In this document: piece after piece, positions 16,616-25,124 of the stretch
How positions within the stretch are numbered: position 1 is the stretch's first letter
Layout of the letters: each line of letters begins with the position of its first letter
From: Pelagibacteraceae bacterium AG-430-I06
GTDB lineage: Bacteria; Pseudomonadota; Alphaproteobacteria; Pelagibacterales; Pelagibacteraceae
NCBI GenBank assembly: GCA_003209895.1
Contig: QCOH01000004.1
Span: 16,124-80,123 of the forward strand
DNA: 64,000 nucleotides
Direction of reading: 5' to 3'
Program-made: the position numbers and the translations under genes
The notes under the pieces: model-generated
Databases searched by the model: none
Told to the model about the DNA's origin: nothing
Seen by the model: only the letters and a program-made list of their open reading frames with translations

Positions 16616-17375
16616 AGATATAATATATGAAGTTAAAAGTGATTATGCTTATGTAACTATAAATAGACCCAAAGTATTAAACGCGTTCACACCCGTCACT
16701 CTTCAAGAATTGAAAACTGCTTTAGATAGTGCTGAAAAAGATAAAAATGTTGGCGTAATTATTTTATCTGGCGCTGGGGATAGAGCTTTTTGTGCAGGAG
16801 GAGATATGAACTGGGAAAGTTCAAAAGAATTTCAAGACCATGAATATGAATTTCATATCCACTTAACAAAATGTAGTAAACCAATTATTGCAAAAGTAGA
16901 TGGATATGCAATTGGAGGAGGAAACCATATGGCATATTTCTGCGATCTGACAATTGCTAGTGAGAATTCAATTTTTGGACAAAACGGACCAAGGGTTGGT
17001 TCACCCGCGGGTGGAGCAATCGTTGCTCACTCTGCGAATATTTTAGGTCATAAACGTGCAAGAGAAATGTGGATGACGTGCAAACGATATTCCGCAAAAG
17101 AGATGATGAATTGGGGATTAGTCAACTCTGTTGTAAAAAGAGAAAAATTAGATGAGGAAGTTAAAAAATATGGGGATGAAATATTAAAAGGAGCACCCAC
17201 TTGTATAAAGATTTTAAAGGCTAGTTTTAGAAAACAGTTTGAAGAAATTTTAAAAATTACCCAAAAAGGTATGGTTGAAGAAGTTGCTCCTGGTTATTTT
17301 AAAACTGGTGAACAGACAGAAGGCGCTAAAGCCTTTCTAGAAAAAAGAAAGCCAAATTTCAAAAAATTTAGATAA
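16605..17375 (+). CDS. Enoyl-CoA hydratase/isomerase family, MenB/BadI-like
   Basis: A 256-residue crotonase-fold enzyme. The oxyanion-hole segments are GDRAFCAGGDMNW (58-70) and GYAIGGGNHMAYFCDLTIAS (100-119), and FGQNGPRVGSPAGG (124-137) follows. The F-G-Q-x-G-P-x-x-G-S string, the start MQFKDIIYEV and the end FLEKRKPNFKKFR are features I associate with MenB (dihydroxynaphthoyl-CoA synthase) and BadI (2-ketocyclohexanecarboxyl-CoA hydrolase), not ordinary FadB-type hydratases. No men genes are nearby, so a ring-opening or C-C hydrolase role on the CoA ester made by the preceding ligase is more likely. Resemblance is judged from memory of the families. Confidence 0.72.
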   Translation: MQFKDIIYEVKSDYAYVTINRPKVLNAFTPVTLQELKTALDSAEKDKNVGVIILSGAGDRAFCAGGDMNWESSKEFQDHEYEFHIHLTKCSKPIIAKVDGYAIGGGNHMAYFCDLTIASENSIFGQNGPRVGSPAGGAIVAHSANILGHKRAREMWMTCKRYSAKEMMNWGLVNSVVKREKLDEEVKKYGDEILKGAPTCIKILKASFRKQFEEILKITQKGMVEEVAPGYFKTGEQTEGAKAFLEKRKPNFKKFR

Positions 17376-18529
17376 TGAAAAAAATTTTTTTTTTATTCAT
17401 TCTATTATTTTACACACCTGCTAATTCTGCTGAAGTAAGTAAAAAAGAATGGAATAAAAAATTTCCTAACGTATCTTATCCAAAAGATAATTGCGAAAAA
17501 TGTAGTAGAGCTCACGCTGATTGGGCTTATGGATGGTATAGAAAAGCTACTTTAATGAATAGAGATTATAAATCAAATGGTGGACTAAAATCTCTTAATT
17601 TTAACAAATCTAAAAATCCATCTAAGATTAAAAAAAATATAAATAGTTTACCTAAAAATATTTTCAATTTTGTAAATAATCGAGACATTATGAGTTTAAT
17701 GGTCTACGAAAACGGTGAACTAATTTACAATTGGAAAAGGGACTATGTTGATAATAGTAAACCTATAAACGGAGAAAGTAGATCTAAATCAATTGTTGGT
17801 GTTGTGGTAGCAACTTTAAAATGCCAAAATAAAATTGATCTTAATAAAAATCATTCATTCTATACAAAAGAATTAAAAGATTCTTACTACGGAAATGTTA
17901 CTGTTCTTCAATCATTAAATATGATGGCCCGTGACGAGTACATAGTTGGCTATGAATTAAATGAGATACACAGAAAAAAAATTGATATACTAACAAAAGC
18001 TAATAAATATCGAAGCGATTTAGAATCACCAGGCGAAAATAAATTTAGATATCACAATATTAACACTGATTTAATTATGCTAGATCTATTTAATATCTTG
18101 AAAGGGAAAAAGGGTTTCAAAAAGTGGTTCGAAAAAAATATAGTTGAACCTGCTGGCTTCTCAAATAAGTCAAAACTTTTACTAGACAAAAAAGGCAACG
18201 GTATAGGTTCTTCAAGTTTTTACCTTTCAAGAGAGGATTGGATGAGATTTGGAGTTTATACTATGTCTTTACTTAATGATCCCAATAAATGTGAGGGTAA
18301 GTTTTTAAGAGACTCATTTAATAAAGCTCCAAAAACTTTTAAAAAATTTGCACCTAATTATGCTATGCAGTTTTGGCTAAATGGATATGGCGTAAAAGAT
18401 CTCGTTCAGATGCGGGGACACGGTTTAAGGCTTTCATTATTAGACTGGAAGAATAATAGAATAATTCAAACTAACGGGTTTGCTATAAGCTGGAAACCTC
18501 AAAAATTAATAGATCTTATTTGGAATTGA
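17375..18529 (+). CDS. Exported serine hydrolase of the beta-lactamase/6-aminohexanoate-dimer hydrolase fold
   Basis: A 384-residue protein with a signal peptide (MKKIFFLFILLFYTPANSA), so probably periplasmic. The class C beta-lactamase fold is shown by S135-R-S-K138 (SxxK nucleophile motif in GESRSKSIVG), Y226-H-N228 (YxN) and a C-terminal GHG motif in MRGHGLRLS. Relatives hydrolyse amides, esters or peptides, so it could free the acid that is then imported by the neighbouring ABC transporter. Two cysteines near the N-terminus (NCEKC) are unusual. It shares TAATG with the upstream crotonase gene and stops two bases before the enolase-superfamily gene. Confidence 0.78.
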   Translation: MKKIFFLFILLFYTPANSAEVSKKEWNKKFPNVSYPKDNCEKCSRAHADWAYGWYRKATLMNRDYKSNGGLKSLNFNKSKNPSKIKKNINSLPKNIFNFVNNRDIMSLMVYENGELIYNWKRDYVDNSKPINGESRSKSIVGVVVATLKCQNKIDLNKNHSFYTKELKDSYYGNVTVLQSLNMMARDEYIVGYELNEIHRKKIDILTKANKYRSDLESPGENKFRYHNINTDLIMLDLFNILKGKKGFKKWFEKNIVEPAGFSNKSKLLLDKKGNGIGSSSFYLSREDWMRFGVYTMSLLNDPNKCEGKFLRDSFNKAPKTFKKFAPNYAMQFWLNGYGVKDLVQMRGHGLRLSLLDWKNNRIIQTNGFAISWKPQKLIDLIWN

Positions 18530-18530
18530 T

Positions 18531-19619
18531 ATGAAAATTAAATCAATCAAAGCAATCACTTTGAGTATGCCATTCAGCCATGGAGGAAAGAAAGTAATTT
18601 TTCATGGAAAAGAATGGAAAAGTTTAGAATTTAACTTAGTAAAAATTGAAACTGACAAAGGTATTACCGGTTGGGGTGAGGCTTTTGGTTATACAAGTTG
18701 GAAAGCTGTAAAAATTGCTATTGAGGATATGGTTGCTCCACTACTCGTTGGAAAAGATATCATCAATATACCAGAGCTTCTTTTAACACTTCAAAAATCT
18801 TTACATTTATTTGGTAGATACGGGATTACAATGTTTGCGATATCTGGAGTTGAAATAGCATTGTGGGATGCTTTAGGAAAAGAAAAAAATAAGCCAATCC
18901 ACGAATTATTAGGAAAAAAAAATAAAGATTTATTTAAAGCCTATTCTAGCCTTTTTAGATATGGAGATCCAAAAATTATTGAACAAAAATGTAAACAATC
19001 ATTAGACGATGGTTATCAAGCTATAAAATTACATGAAATAGAAAATAATTGTATTGAAGCTGGAAGAAAAGGCACAGGCAATCTTCCTTTAATGTTAGAT
19101 ACTAACTGTCCTTGGACTTATGAGGAAACTCTAGCCAAAAAAGATTTTTTAAAAAATATGAAGCTTACTTGGTTAGAGGAACCTATATATCCACCAGAAG
19201 ATTATGAAGCTCTTGCTAAATTAAATAAAGAGCTTGGAATACCAATAGCATGTGGAGAGAATGCATGTACAGAATTTGAGTTTAAGTCAATGATTAAGCA
19301 AAAAGCTGCTACATATATTCAGCCGTCAGTAATTAAAGTTGGTGGTATTTACGAAATGTATAAAATTATAAAACATGCAGAAAAAAATAATATTTCTGTA
19401 ATGCCTCATACTGCTTATTTTGGACCAGGATTTCTTGCCACTCTTCAACTAGCATCCTTGATGAAAAAAGAAACATATATAGAGAGATTTTACCTTGATA
19501 TTGACCAAGAGTTCTACCCAAATTTTAAAAAAGCTATGAATGGAAAATATAAATTACCCTCAGGTCCTGGCTTAGGTATTGACTTAGACTATAAAAGGTT
19601 AAGTAAATATGAAATATAG
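18531..19619 (+). CDS. Mandelate racemase/muconate lactonizing enzyme family (enolase superfamily)
   Basis: A 362-residue enzyme with the enolase-superfamily capping domain (1-130) and barrel. Active-site residues by position: K166-L-H168 (the KxK/KxH acid-base site), metal ligands D190 (LMLDTN), E216 or E217 (WLEEP) and E243 (ACGENA), and H293 (MPHTAYFGPG) opposite. This pattern fits acid sugar dehydratases and racemases acting on a proton next to a carboxylate. KxH in place of KxK leaves the exact reaction open. It is two bases behind the hydrolase and overlaps the CitE-like gene by eleven bases. Confidence 0.83.
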   Translation: MKIKSIKAITLSMPFSHGGKKVIFHGKEWKSLEFNLVKIETDKGITGWGEAFGYTSWKAVKIAIEDMVAPLLVGKDIINIPELLLTLQKSLHLFGRYGITMFAISGVEIALWDALGKEKNKPIHELLGKKNKDLFKAYSSLFRYGDPKIIEQKCKQSLDDGYQAIKLHEIENNCIEAGRKGTGNLPLMLDTNCPWTYEETLAKKDFLKNMKLTWLEEPIYPPEDYEALAKLNKELGIPIACGENACTEFEFKSMIKQKAATYIQPSVIKVGGIYEMYKIIKHAEKNNISVMPHTAYFGPGFLATLQLASLMKKETYIERFYLDIDQEFYPNFKKAMNGKYKLPSGPGLGIDLDYKRLSKYEI

Positions 19620-20250
19620 ATCAGTTTTATTTGTTCCTGGTCATGAGGAAAAAAAAATAAAAAAAGCATATACTTTAGACGCTGATCTAGTTGTAATTGA
19701 TTTAGAATCTACAGTTCCTGATAATGAAAAACAAAATGCAAGGAAAATTATTAAAAATTGCAAAGTAGATAAAAAAAAAACTTATATCAGGATTAACAAT
19801 ATTGAAGATTTAGACTTTGTAGTTAAAGAGGAATTTATTGGTATTTTTCTTCCTTTTACCGAAAGCAGAGAACAACTTTTAAATATTGATAAAATTTTAA
19901 AATCAAACGAAAAGCTTAAAACAGATATAATTCCGATTATAGAAAGTGAAAAGGGAATTGAAAACCTTAAGGAAATTTGTGAGTTTAAAGAAAGAATAAA
20001 AGTTATCTCTTTTGGATCACATGATTTAGCTAAATCTATTAATCTTAAAGTATCTGATGATGAAAATGAAATTCTTAATTATAGAAAACTTATAGTCTCA
20101 CATTCAAAAGACCCTATTGATACTTCATATCTTAATTTCAAAGATTTAATAGGTTTTGAGAAGTCATGTAATTTAGCCAAGAGCATCGGGTTTGCTGGAA
20201 AAGCTTGTATCCATCCTGGACAAGTTGATATATCAAATAAAATATTTTAA
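19609..20250 (+). CDS. HpcH/HpaI aldolase / citrate lyase beta-like (CitE-like) protein
   Basis: A 213-residue TIM-barrel lyase of the CitE/HpcH family, which cleaves or forms C-C bonds next to a CoA ester or 2-oxo acid. It shows the family start YRSVLFVPGHEEKKIKKA, VIDLESTVPDNEKQNAR (CitE has DLED), PIIESEKG with the metal Glu, FGSHDLA and the closing GKACIHPGQV. It is short: most CitE proteins are 270-300 residues and carry a C-terminal lid that is missing here. The ED-to-ES change next to a metal site may alter activity. It overlaps both neighbours (eleven bases upstream; TAATG downstream). Confidence 0.78.
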   Translation: MKYRSVLFVPGHEEKKIKKAYTLDADLVVIDLESTVPDNEKQNARKIIKNCKVDKKKTYIRINNIEDLDFVVKEEFIGIFLPFTESREQLLNIDKILKSNEKLKTDIIPIIESEKGIENLKEICEFKERIKVISFGSHDLAKSINLKVSDDENEILNYRKLIVSHSKDPIDTSYLNFKDLIGFEKSCNLAKSIGFAGKACIHPGQVDISNKIF

Positions 20251-21290
20251 TGAAAAATAAAACCAAAATAGCCGTGGTTGGTATTGGGTTAATGGGCAGC
20301 CAACATTTAATAGCTATTAAAAATTCTAAAAAAGCAGTTTTGCATTCAATAGTGGATATAAACGAAAGGTCAAGAGCGCACGCCAAAAAGTTTAACGTTC
20401 CATTTTACAAAAACTCATCAGCATTAATTAAAAACAATAAACCTGACGCTGTGATTGTTGCAACACCTAATCAATTTCATGAAAAGCATACTATAAGCTT
20501 TTTAAATGCTAAAATTCCTGTTTTATTAGAAAAACCAATCTCTAGTAACATCCAAAAAGCCAAAAAAATTATTTCATCTTCAAGAAAAAATAAGACTCAT
20601 TTACTAATTGGATATCACAGGCGGCACAATTCAATTTCAACAAAAGTTAAAAATAAAATAAATAATGGTAAATTAGGAAAAATAGTATCAATTAATGTTA
20701 TGTGTTGGTTATATAAAAATAAAGAATGGTTTAAAGAAAAATGGAGAGTAAAAAAGGGCGGAGGGCCTCTTGGTATAAATCTTGTTCATGATATCGATTT
20801 AATTTGTTATTTGTTAGGACCTGTTGAGTATGTACAGGCATCATCTTCTAATAAAATCAGAAAATATGATGTTGAAGATACAGCGGTAGTAAATTTTGTT
20901 TTTAAATCAGGAGCATTAGGTGTTCTGAGCGTTTCAGACACAATAGTATCACCGTGGAGTTACGAATTAACCGCAGGTGAAAACCCCGCTTATCCAATAA
21001 CAAATCAATCTGCTTACTACATTGGTGGTACAAAAAGCTCAATACAATTTCCAAATTATAAAGAGTGGTACAATAAAAAAGAGAGAAGTTGGTGGAAGCC
21101 AATATTACATAAAGATGAGAGCACTCGCGAAAGTAGATATACACTTACAAACCAGATTAATCATTTATGTGATGTTGTTAATAAAAAAACAAAACCTAAA
21201 ATTACCGGAGAAGATGGTTTGTTATCACTTAAAATATTCGCAGCAATTATTAAAAGCGCAAAAACAGGAAAAAAAGTAAAAATTAAATAA
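20250..21290 (+). CDS. Gfo/Idh/MocA family oxidoreductase
   Basis: A 346-residue NAD(P)-dependent dehydrogenase. It has the Rossmann motif VVGIGLMGSQH near residues 9-19, the family lysine in LLEKPIS, the HRRHN segment and GGGPLGINLVHDIDLICYLLG with the catalytic-site His and Asp. Members oxidise or reduce sugars, inositols and related polyols. With the enolase-superfamily enzyme and CitE-like lyase it suggests breakdown of a polyol or sugar acid. Its end overlaps the convergent FAH-type gene by eight bases. Confidence 0.85.
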   Translation: MKNKTKIAVVGIGLMGSQHLIAIKNSKKAVLHSIVDINERSRAHAKKFNVPFYKNSSALIKNNKPDAVIVATPNQFHEKHTISFLNAKIPVLLEKPISSNIQKAKKIISSSRKNKTHLLIGYHRRHNSISTKVKNKINNGKLGKIVSINVMCWLYKNKEWFKEKWRVKKGGGPLGINLVHDIDLICYLLGPVEYVQASSSNKIRKYDVEDTAVVNFVFKSGALGVLSVSDTIVSPWSYELTAGENPAYPITNQSAYYIGGTKSSIQFPNYKEWYNKKERSWWKPILHKDESTRESRYTLTNQINHLCDVVNKKTKPKITGEDGLLSLKIFAAIIKSAKTGKKVKIK

Positions 21291-22053
21291 AATCTAAATT
21301 TATTTTACCTAATGATCTAAAGTCGACTTTAAGTTTGTCGCCTTTATTGACTTTAAAAGGCTGTATAACCGAACCAGTCATAAACCAATCACCCTTTTTA
21401 AAAGTTACAGGATCATCTTTAAACTCATCAATTATACATTTAATTGCTATTTTTGGACCAGCTCGCTTTTCTCCTTTAAAAAAAGGTTCTGTTACTTTTC
21501 CATTTAAATTTATTTCAACTTGAATTGTGTCTAAGTCAACTTTATCCAGATTTTGTATTTTATCTCCAACAACTATTGCTCCAGCACCACCATTATCTGC
21601 AATATTTAAATTCATCATTCCAACTGGATCTAAACCTTTTTTAGAATCTGAATGAACTCTTGTAGATACAAGTTCTAAAGCTATATAAGCCTCGTAGTTT
21701 CCTATTTTATTTTCAGCACCAGGTACCATTTTTGTATCCTCTAAAAATTTTAAACAAAATTCACATTCAAGAATACAATCAGGTACTTTACTGTATTCAA
21801 TTTTTGACGGGTTTATTAAAACTGTTTCATCTATAATTTTTCCAATCATGGGACCTTCGACTTTTGCACCGTCCTGTAAATTCTTTGATACTAATCCAAT
21901 TTTCCAGCCAACTGTTTTTTTCTTTAAGACAGCATGAAATTGTTTTTGAATTGCGTGAGAATCTTCTCTATTTTTTGGAAGTTCATCTGATTTAAGTTGA
22001 ATTAAATCTCTTTTTATCCATGCATCTGCCAATTTTTCTGCTAATGTACTCAT
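21283..22053 (-). CDS. 2-keto-4-pentenoate hydratase / FAH-fold family (MhpD-like)
   Basis: A 256-residue enzyme of the fumarylacetoacetase-like fold, closest by eye to 2-keto-4-pentenoate hydratase and related decarboxylases of aromatic meta-cleavage pathways. It has VGWKIGLVSK, the metal pair in LECEFCLKF (ExE), a third acidic ligand in IALELVSTR and the family string MMNLNIADNGGAGAIVVG. It would hydrate a 2-oxo-4-enoic acid. It is divergent from the DUF1907 gene with only 17 bases between the start codons, so the two may share regulation. It converges on the oxidoreductase operon. Confidence 0.8.
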   Translation of the reverse strand: MSTLAEKLADAWIKRDLIQLKSDELPKNREDSHAIQKQFHAVLKKKTVGWKIGLVSKNLQDGAKVEGPMIGKIIDETVLINPSKIEYSKVPDCILECEFCLKFLEDTKMVPGAENKIGNYEAYIALELVSTRVHSDSKKGLDPVGMMNLNIADNGGAGAIVVGDKIQNLDKVDLDTIQVEINLNGKVTEPFFKGEKRAGPKIAIKCIIDEFKDDPVTFKKGDWFMTGSVIQPFKVNKGDKLKVDFRSLGKINLDFI

Positions 22054-22070
22054 ATCCTATAAGTAATCAC

Positions 22071-23045
22071 ATGAAGCTGAAATTTGAAAGTGGAAAATTC
22101 GCAACACCTTCTCTAGAAGATGTAAAAAAAGCATTGTTAATTGGACTAAAAGAGAATTACGAACAAGTAAATATTGAAGTTGTCGACTGCCCAAACTTAA
22201 AAGATTGGGGATGTCCATCTGAGGGAATTTCTGGGAATGAAAAAATAATAGATGTAGGGGGAGAACCTTATATGCACGATAAAAGATACATTGGTACAGA
22301 ATTCGATTATAAGGAAATTGCTAAAAATATTGGCTCAGAAAAATCTTATGCATTAGGTGCCGGATCTGGAGCTATGTCTTGTTTACAGGGACACTGTGGC
22401 GAGTTGGTTATTAATGAAAATTTTATTACCTCAGAGTCAAAATCTATAATCGCGAGAGTCGGAAAGAATAAAGAGTGTATAGTTAGTAAATACACTGCAA
22501 AAAAGCACGGAGGTTTATCAAATATTTATTACTCAGATGGAAAAAAAGGAAAGGTAATTCAAATAAAAATTAAAAAAAGAATAGGAAAGCAAGGGTCTTT
22601 ATCTCAAGCGATGAGACAATCATTAAAAACCCATCTTCCAGTAAAGGGTAATAGCCATGTAGCTTTAGCAGGTATCATTAGAATTCTTAATGGAAAAATA
22701 AAATCACACGTTCAACCAGATTATGATGATGTTAAAATTGATTACTATGATCCAAATCAAATGAAGTGCGTAAAAGACTTTTTACAATTTTATGAACCTG
22801 TAGGACCAGAGCTACAATGTTACTCAGTACTTTGGACTGGAGATCCTACTGGTGGTAATTTAAATCTTAGAGAGTCAGGCGAACATACTCATTTTCATTC
22901 TTATAAACATTTGAAAGATGCAGGACATTATCATTTTGATGTTTCACCTGAAGAAATTAACTATATTGGGTATTTTAATATTCCGAAAGAAGTGCATAGA
23001 GTTAACAATATTTATAAAGAATTAACCAATAAAAAATCAGCTTAA
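22071..23045 (+). CDS. DUF1907 zinc protein, homologue of human C11orf54 (ester hydrolase)
   Basis: A 324-residue protein matching DUF1907 over its whole length: SLEDVKKALLIGLKENY, VVDCPNLKDWG, IIDVGGEPYM, YALGAGSGA, GKVIQIKIKKRIG. The C-terminal zinc site reads EHTHFHSYKH (271-280) and GHYHFD (285-290). Human C11orf54 binds zinc through three histidines at this place and has been reported to have esterase activity. The frame is open further upstream to 22020, but homology starts at the ATG at 22071, and the longer start would run into the divergent gene. Function in bacteria is essentially unknown; its neighbour is a 2-keto-4-pentenoate hydratase-like gene. Confidence 0.82.
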   Translation: MKLKFESGKFATPSLEDVKKALLIGLKENYEQVNIEVVDCPNLKDWGCPSEGISGNEKIIDVGGEPYMHDKRYIGTEFDYKEIAKNIGSEKSYALGAGSGAMSCLQGHCGELVINENFITSESKSIIARVGKNKECIVSKYTAKKHGGLSNIYYSDGKKGKVIQIKIKKRIGKQGSLSQAMRQSLKTHLPVKGNSHVALAGIIRILNGKIKSHVQPDYDDVKIDYYDPNQMKCVKDFLQFYEPVGPELQCYSVLWTGDPTGGNLNLRESGEHTHFHSYKHLKDAGHYHFDVSPEEINYIGYFNIPKEVHRVNNIYKELTNKKSA

Positions 23046-23782
23046 TTAGAAAATTTTATTTTAATCTTTTTTAAAATATTTATTAGAAAAGTAGGTAATA
23101 ATTTTTTCAACAAAGGTTTTAAAAGACCATCTTTCTTTTTTAACCAGGATTTATCAAATAATTTATTTGGATCTTTTAATAAATCTTCATCATAATTTAT
23201 CTTATTTATAAAATCTTCTCTTAAAAAAATACAATTTCCAGTATGCTGTACAAGAACATAGCCTTTTATCTTGCCAACATTTACTGTTGCCGAAAAACTA
23301 TTTCCCTGATTATTTTCGTCATGACGCTGGATTATTCCAGGCTTTATCGAACTATTTACTTCTATAACAACTATTTTAGGACGATATTTTTCAAAGGTTT
23401 CCCAAACGTCCAAGTCATAAGAGTCAATATCAATTGAAAGAACTTCAAAATCAATTGGAATTTCCGTTCCTTCTAAAACTTTTGTTAAAGAATTGTTTGA
23501 GTTTTTGTTTTTCTCAATAGTCTTATTTAAAGCTAATATGTTAGGATATTCTTTCTCTGTCTTTTTTAAATTTTTAAATTTTTCAGCATCATTTTCAATA
23601 TATATTGCTTTAAAATTAAAATTTTTTACTAAATTAAAAGTATTGCTGCCAACTTTACCATCCCACGCACCAAACTCACAACACCATCCGTTTTGCTCAA
23701 AATTTATTCTTCTTAGAATCTCTTGTATAATTCCATCCTCACCATTTTCAGAGTACAAATTCTTTTTAAATTTGTTGAACAT
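23042..23782 (-). CDS. FkbM-like SAM-dependent methyltransferase
   Basis: A 246-residue protein whose first half resembles the methyltransferase_21 (FkbM) group. SENGEDGIIQEIL is followed by the SAM-binding loop WCCEFGAWDGKVGSNT (about 33-48), AIYIEND for the ribose-binding acid, and FEVLSIDIDSYDLDVWE. A basic C-terminal tail (KKLLPTFLINILKKIKIKFSN) may touch the membrane. Such genes commonly modify surface glycans or lipids. It is next to an SGNH-type gene on the same strand, and its stop shares TTAA with the DUF1907 gene. Confidence 0.65.
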   Translation of the reverse strand: MFNKFKKNLYSENGEDGIIQEILRRINFEQNGWCCEFGAWDGKVGSNTFNLVKNFNFKAIYIENDAEKFKNLKKTEKEYPNILALNKTIEKNKNSNNSLTKVLEGTEIPIDFEVLSIDIDSYDLDVWETFEKYRPKIVVIEVNSSIKPGIIQRHDENNQGNSFSATVNVGKIKGYVLVQHTGNCIFLREDFINKINYDEDLLKDPNKLFDKSWLKKKDGLLKPLLKKLLPTFLINILKKIKIKFSN

Positions 23783-23815
23783 GTTTTTATTAATCTCTAA
23801 CTTCTGTTTATCAAA

Positions 23816-24802
23816 TTAAAGAAGTTTATTTTTATTTATAAAGTTTTTAATACAAGTGCTGTACATACTATGACCTTTTTCATTTGGATGATAGTCTCCC
23901 TTTATTAAAGTTTCTTTATTTAATAAAATCTTACAATCAACAAAACTTATATTTTGGTCAGCCATAAACTTTTTATATTCATCATTTGTGAATTCATTTG
24001 ACCAATCTAAAATAACTAATAAAAATTTCGAATTATTTTTCTTAGAAATTTCATCCATCTCTAATATTATTTTTTTGGTAATAATTTTTTGACCCCTCTT
24101 TCTTTTTTTTGTTATCTGTTTCATATAAAATTTTTCTATGAGTGTCACTATTGAGGAATATTCCCTTAAGGGTAACTGCAAGTACCCAATTGGTGGGTTA
24201 ATTAAAAGTTTATTTTCATTATTAAGTGATGCATAAGGAATTTTAGGAATTTCAGAATAACCACGTCTTGAATATTTTGCTAAGGTTTCTAACCACGCAC
24301 TTCTCGCGACATTTCTATATTCATGATGTTCAATAAAACCATAGACAACCAAATTTATATCTTTTATTTGATTGAGCTCCTCCTGCAGCATTACTAATGA
24401 CTGAGTCCCTCCAAAACCTGCTTGAGCAAAATTATAAAAAGTGAAATTTTTATATTCATTTTGTAGTTTAGACACATAAGTTTGTTTATCATTAACTCCC
24501 CAACCTTGCGTGAAAGAACCCCCAAAAAACAAAACTGCAGGATTATTTAATTCATTGTGGTATTCATTTATCCTATTGCCTTTTTTCCCAAAAGTCATAG
24601 AAGTTTTTTTATCACTATTAGGATTTTTGATAGTGTGAGATCCCTCTTTAGCTCTCCAGCCCAGAGACTTGTCTATATTAAAAAAGGTCGGAGTATTGAA
24701 CTCAGCATAACTCCAAGGTTTTATCGAGATAGACCTTAATAAGACTTCTACTAAGCAAAGAGATAAAATTATAGATAAAAATATTAAAATAATTTTTTTC
24801 AC
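23816..24802 (-). CDS. Membrane-anchored SGNH/GDSL-type hydrolase or acyltransferase
   Basis: A 328-residue protein with one N-terminal membrane segment (4-22) and a periplasmic SGNH domain. Block I is VLFFGGSFTQGWGV with nucleophile S96, and the C-terminal block is GDYHPNEKGH with D303 and H305. The D-x-HPN form resembles acetyl-esterases and acetyltransferases acting on exopolysaccharides. With the FkbM-like gene it forms a small surface-modification pair beside the initiator tRNA gene. Exact substrate unknown. Confidence 0.7.
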   Translation of the reverse strand: MKKIILIFLSIILSLCLVEVLLRSISIKPWSYAEFNTPTFFNIDKSLGWRAKEGSHTIKNPNSDKKTSMTFGKKGNRINEYHNELNNPAVLFFGGSFTQGWGVNDKQTYVSKLQNEYKNFTFYNFAQAGFGGTQSLVMLQEELNQIKDINLVVYGFIEHHEYRNVARSAWLETLAKYSRRGYSEIPKIPYASLNNENKLLINPPIGYLQLPLREYSSIVTLIEKFYMKQITKKRKRGQKIITKKIILEMDEISKKNNSKFLLVILDWSNEFTNDEYKKFMADQNISFVDCKILLNKETLIKGDYHPNEKGHSMYSTCIKNFINKNKLL

Positions 24803-24808
24803 TTTTGT

Positions 24809-24885
<77 letters not shown>

Positions 24886-24893
24886 ATATTTAA

Positions 24894-25097
24894 TTATTTG
24901 CTTTTTAAATTTACAGCTTTTAGCTTACCCTGTTCTTCTTTTATTTCAAATTGAATTTTTTGGTTTTCTCTTATTTTTCTAAATTTTGATTTTTCTAAAG
25001 CTGATACGTGTAAAAATATATCTTTATTGCTATTTTCTGATGTTATAAAACCATAACCTTTTTTTGCATCAAACCACTTAACTCTGCCCCACGGCAT
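24894..25097 (-). CDS. Cold-shock domain protein (CspA family)
   Basis: A 67-residue single-stranded RNA/DNA-binding protein. It has the start GRVKWFDAKKGYGFI with RNP1 (KGYGFI, 13-18) and RNP2 DIFLHVSAL. Length equals the classic CspA fold. It lies between rpsU and the initiator tRNA gene on the same strand, with about 27 and 8 bases of spacing. It may be constitutive or cold-induced; no long 5' leader typical of cspA fits here, since rpsU ends 27 bases upstream. Confidence 0.93.
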   Translation of the reverse strand: MPWGRVKWFDAKKGYGFITSENSNKDIFLHVSALEKSKFRKIRENQKIQFEIKEEQGKLKAVNLKSK

Positions 25098-25124
25098 AAT
25101 TTTTACTCCTGAAATTGTTATTGA

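Noticed and set aside
22020..22070. Longer start of the DUF1907 gene at 22020
   Set aside because: Homology begins at the ATG at 22071, and the extension lies antisense inside the start of the divergent hydratase-like gene.
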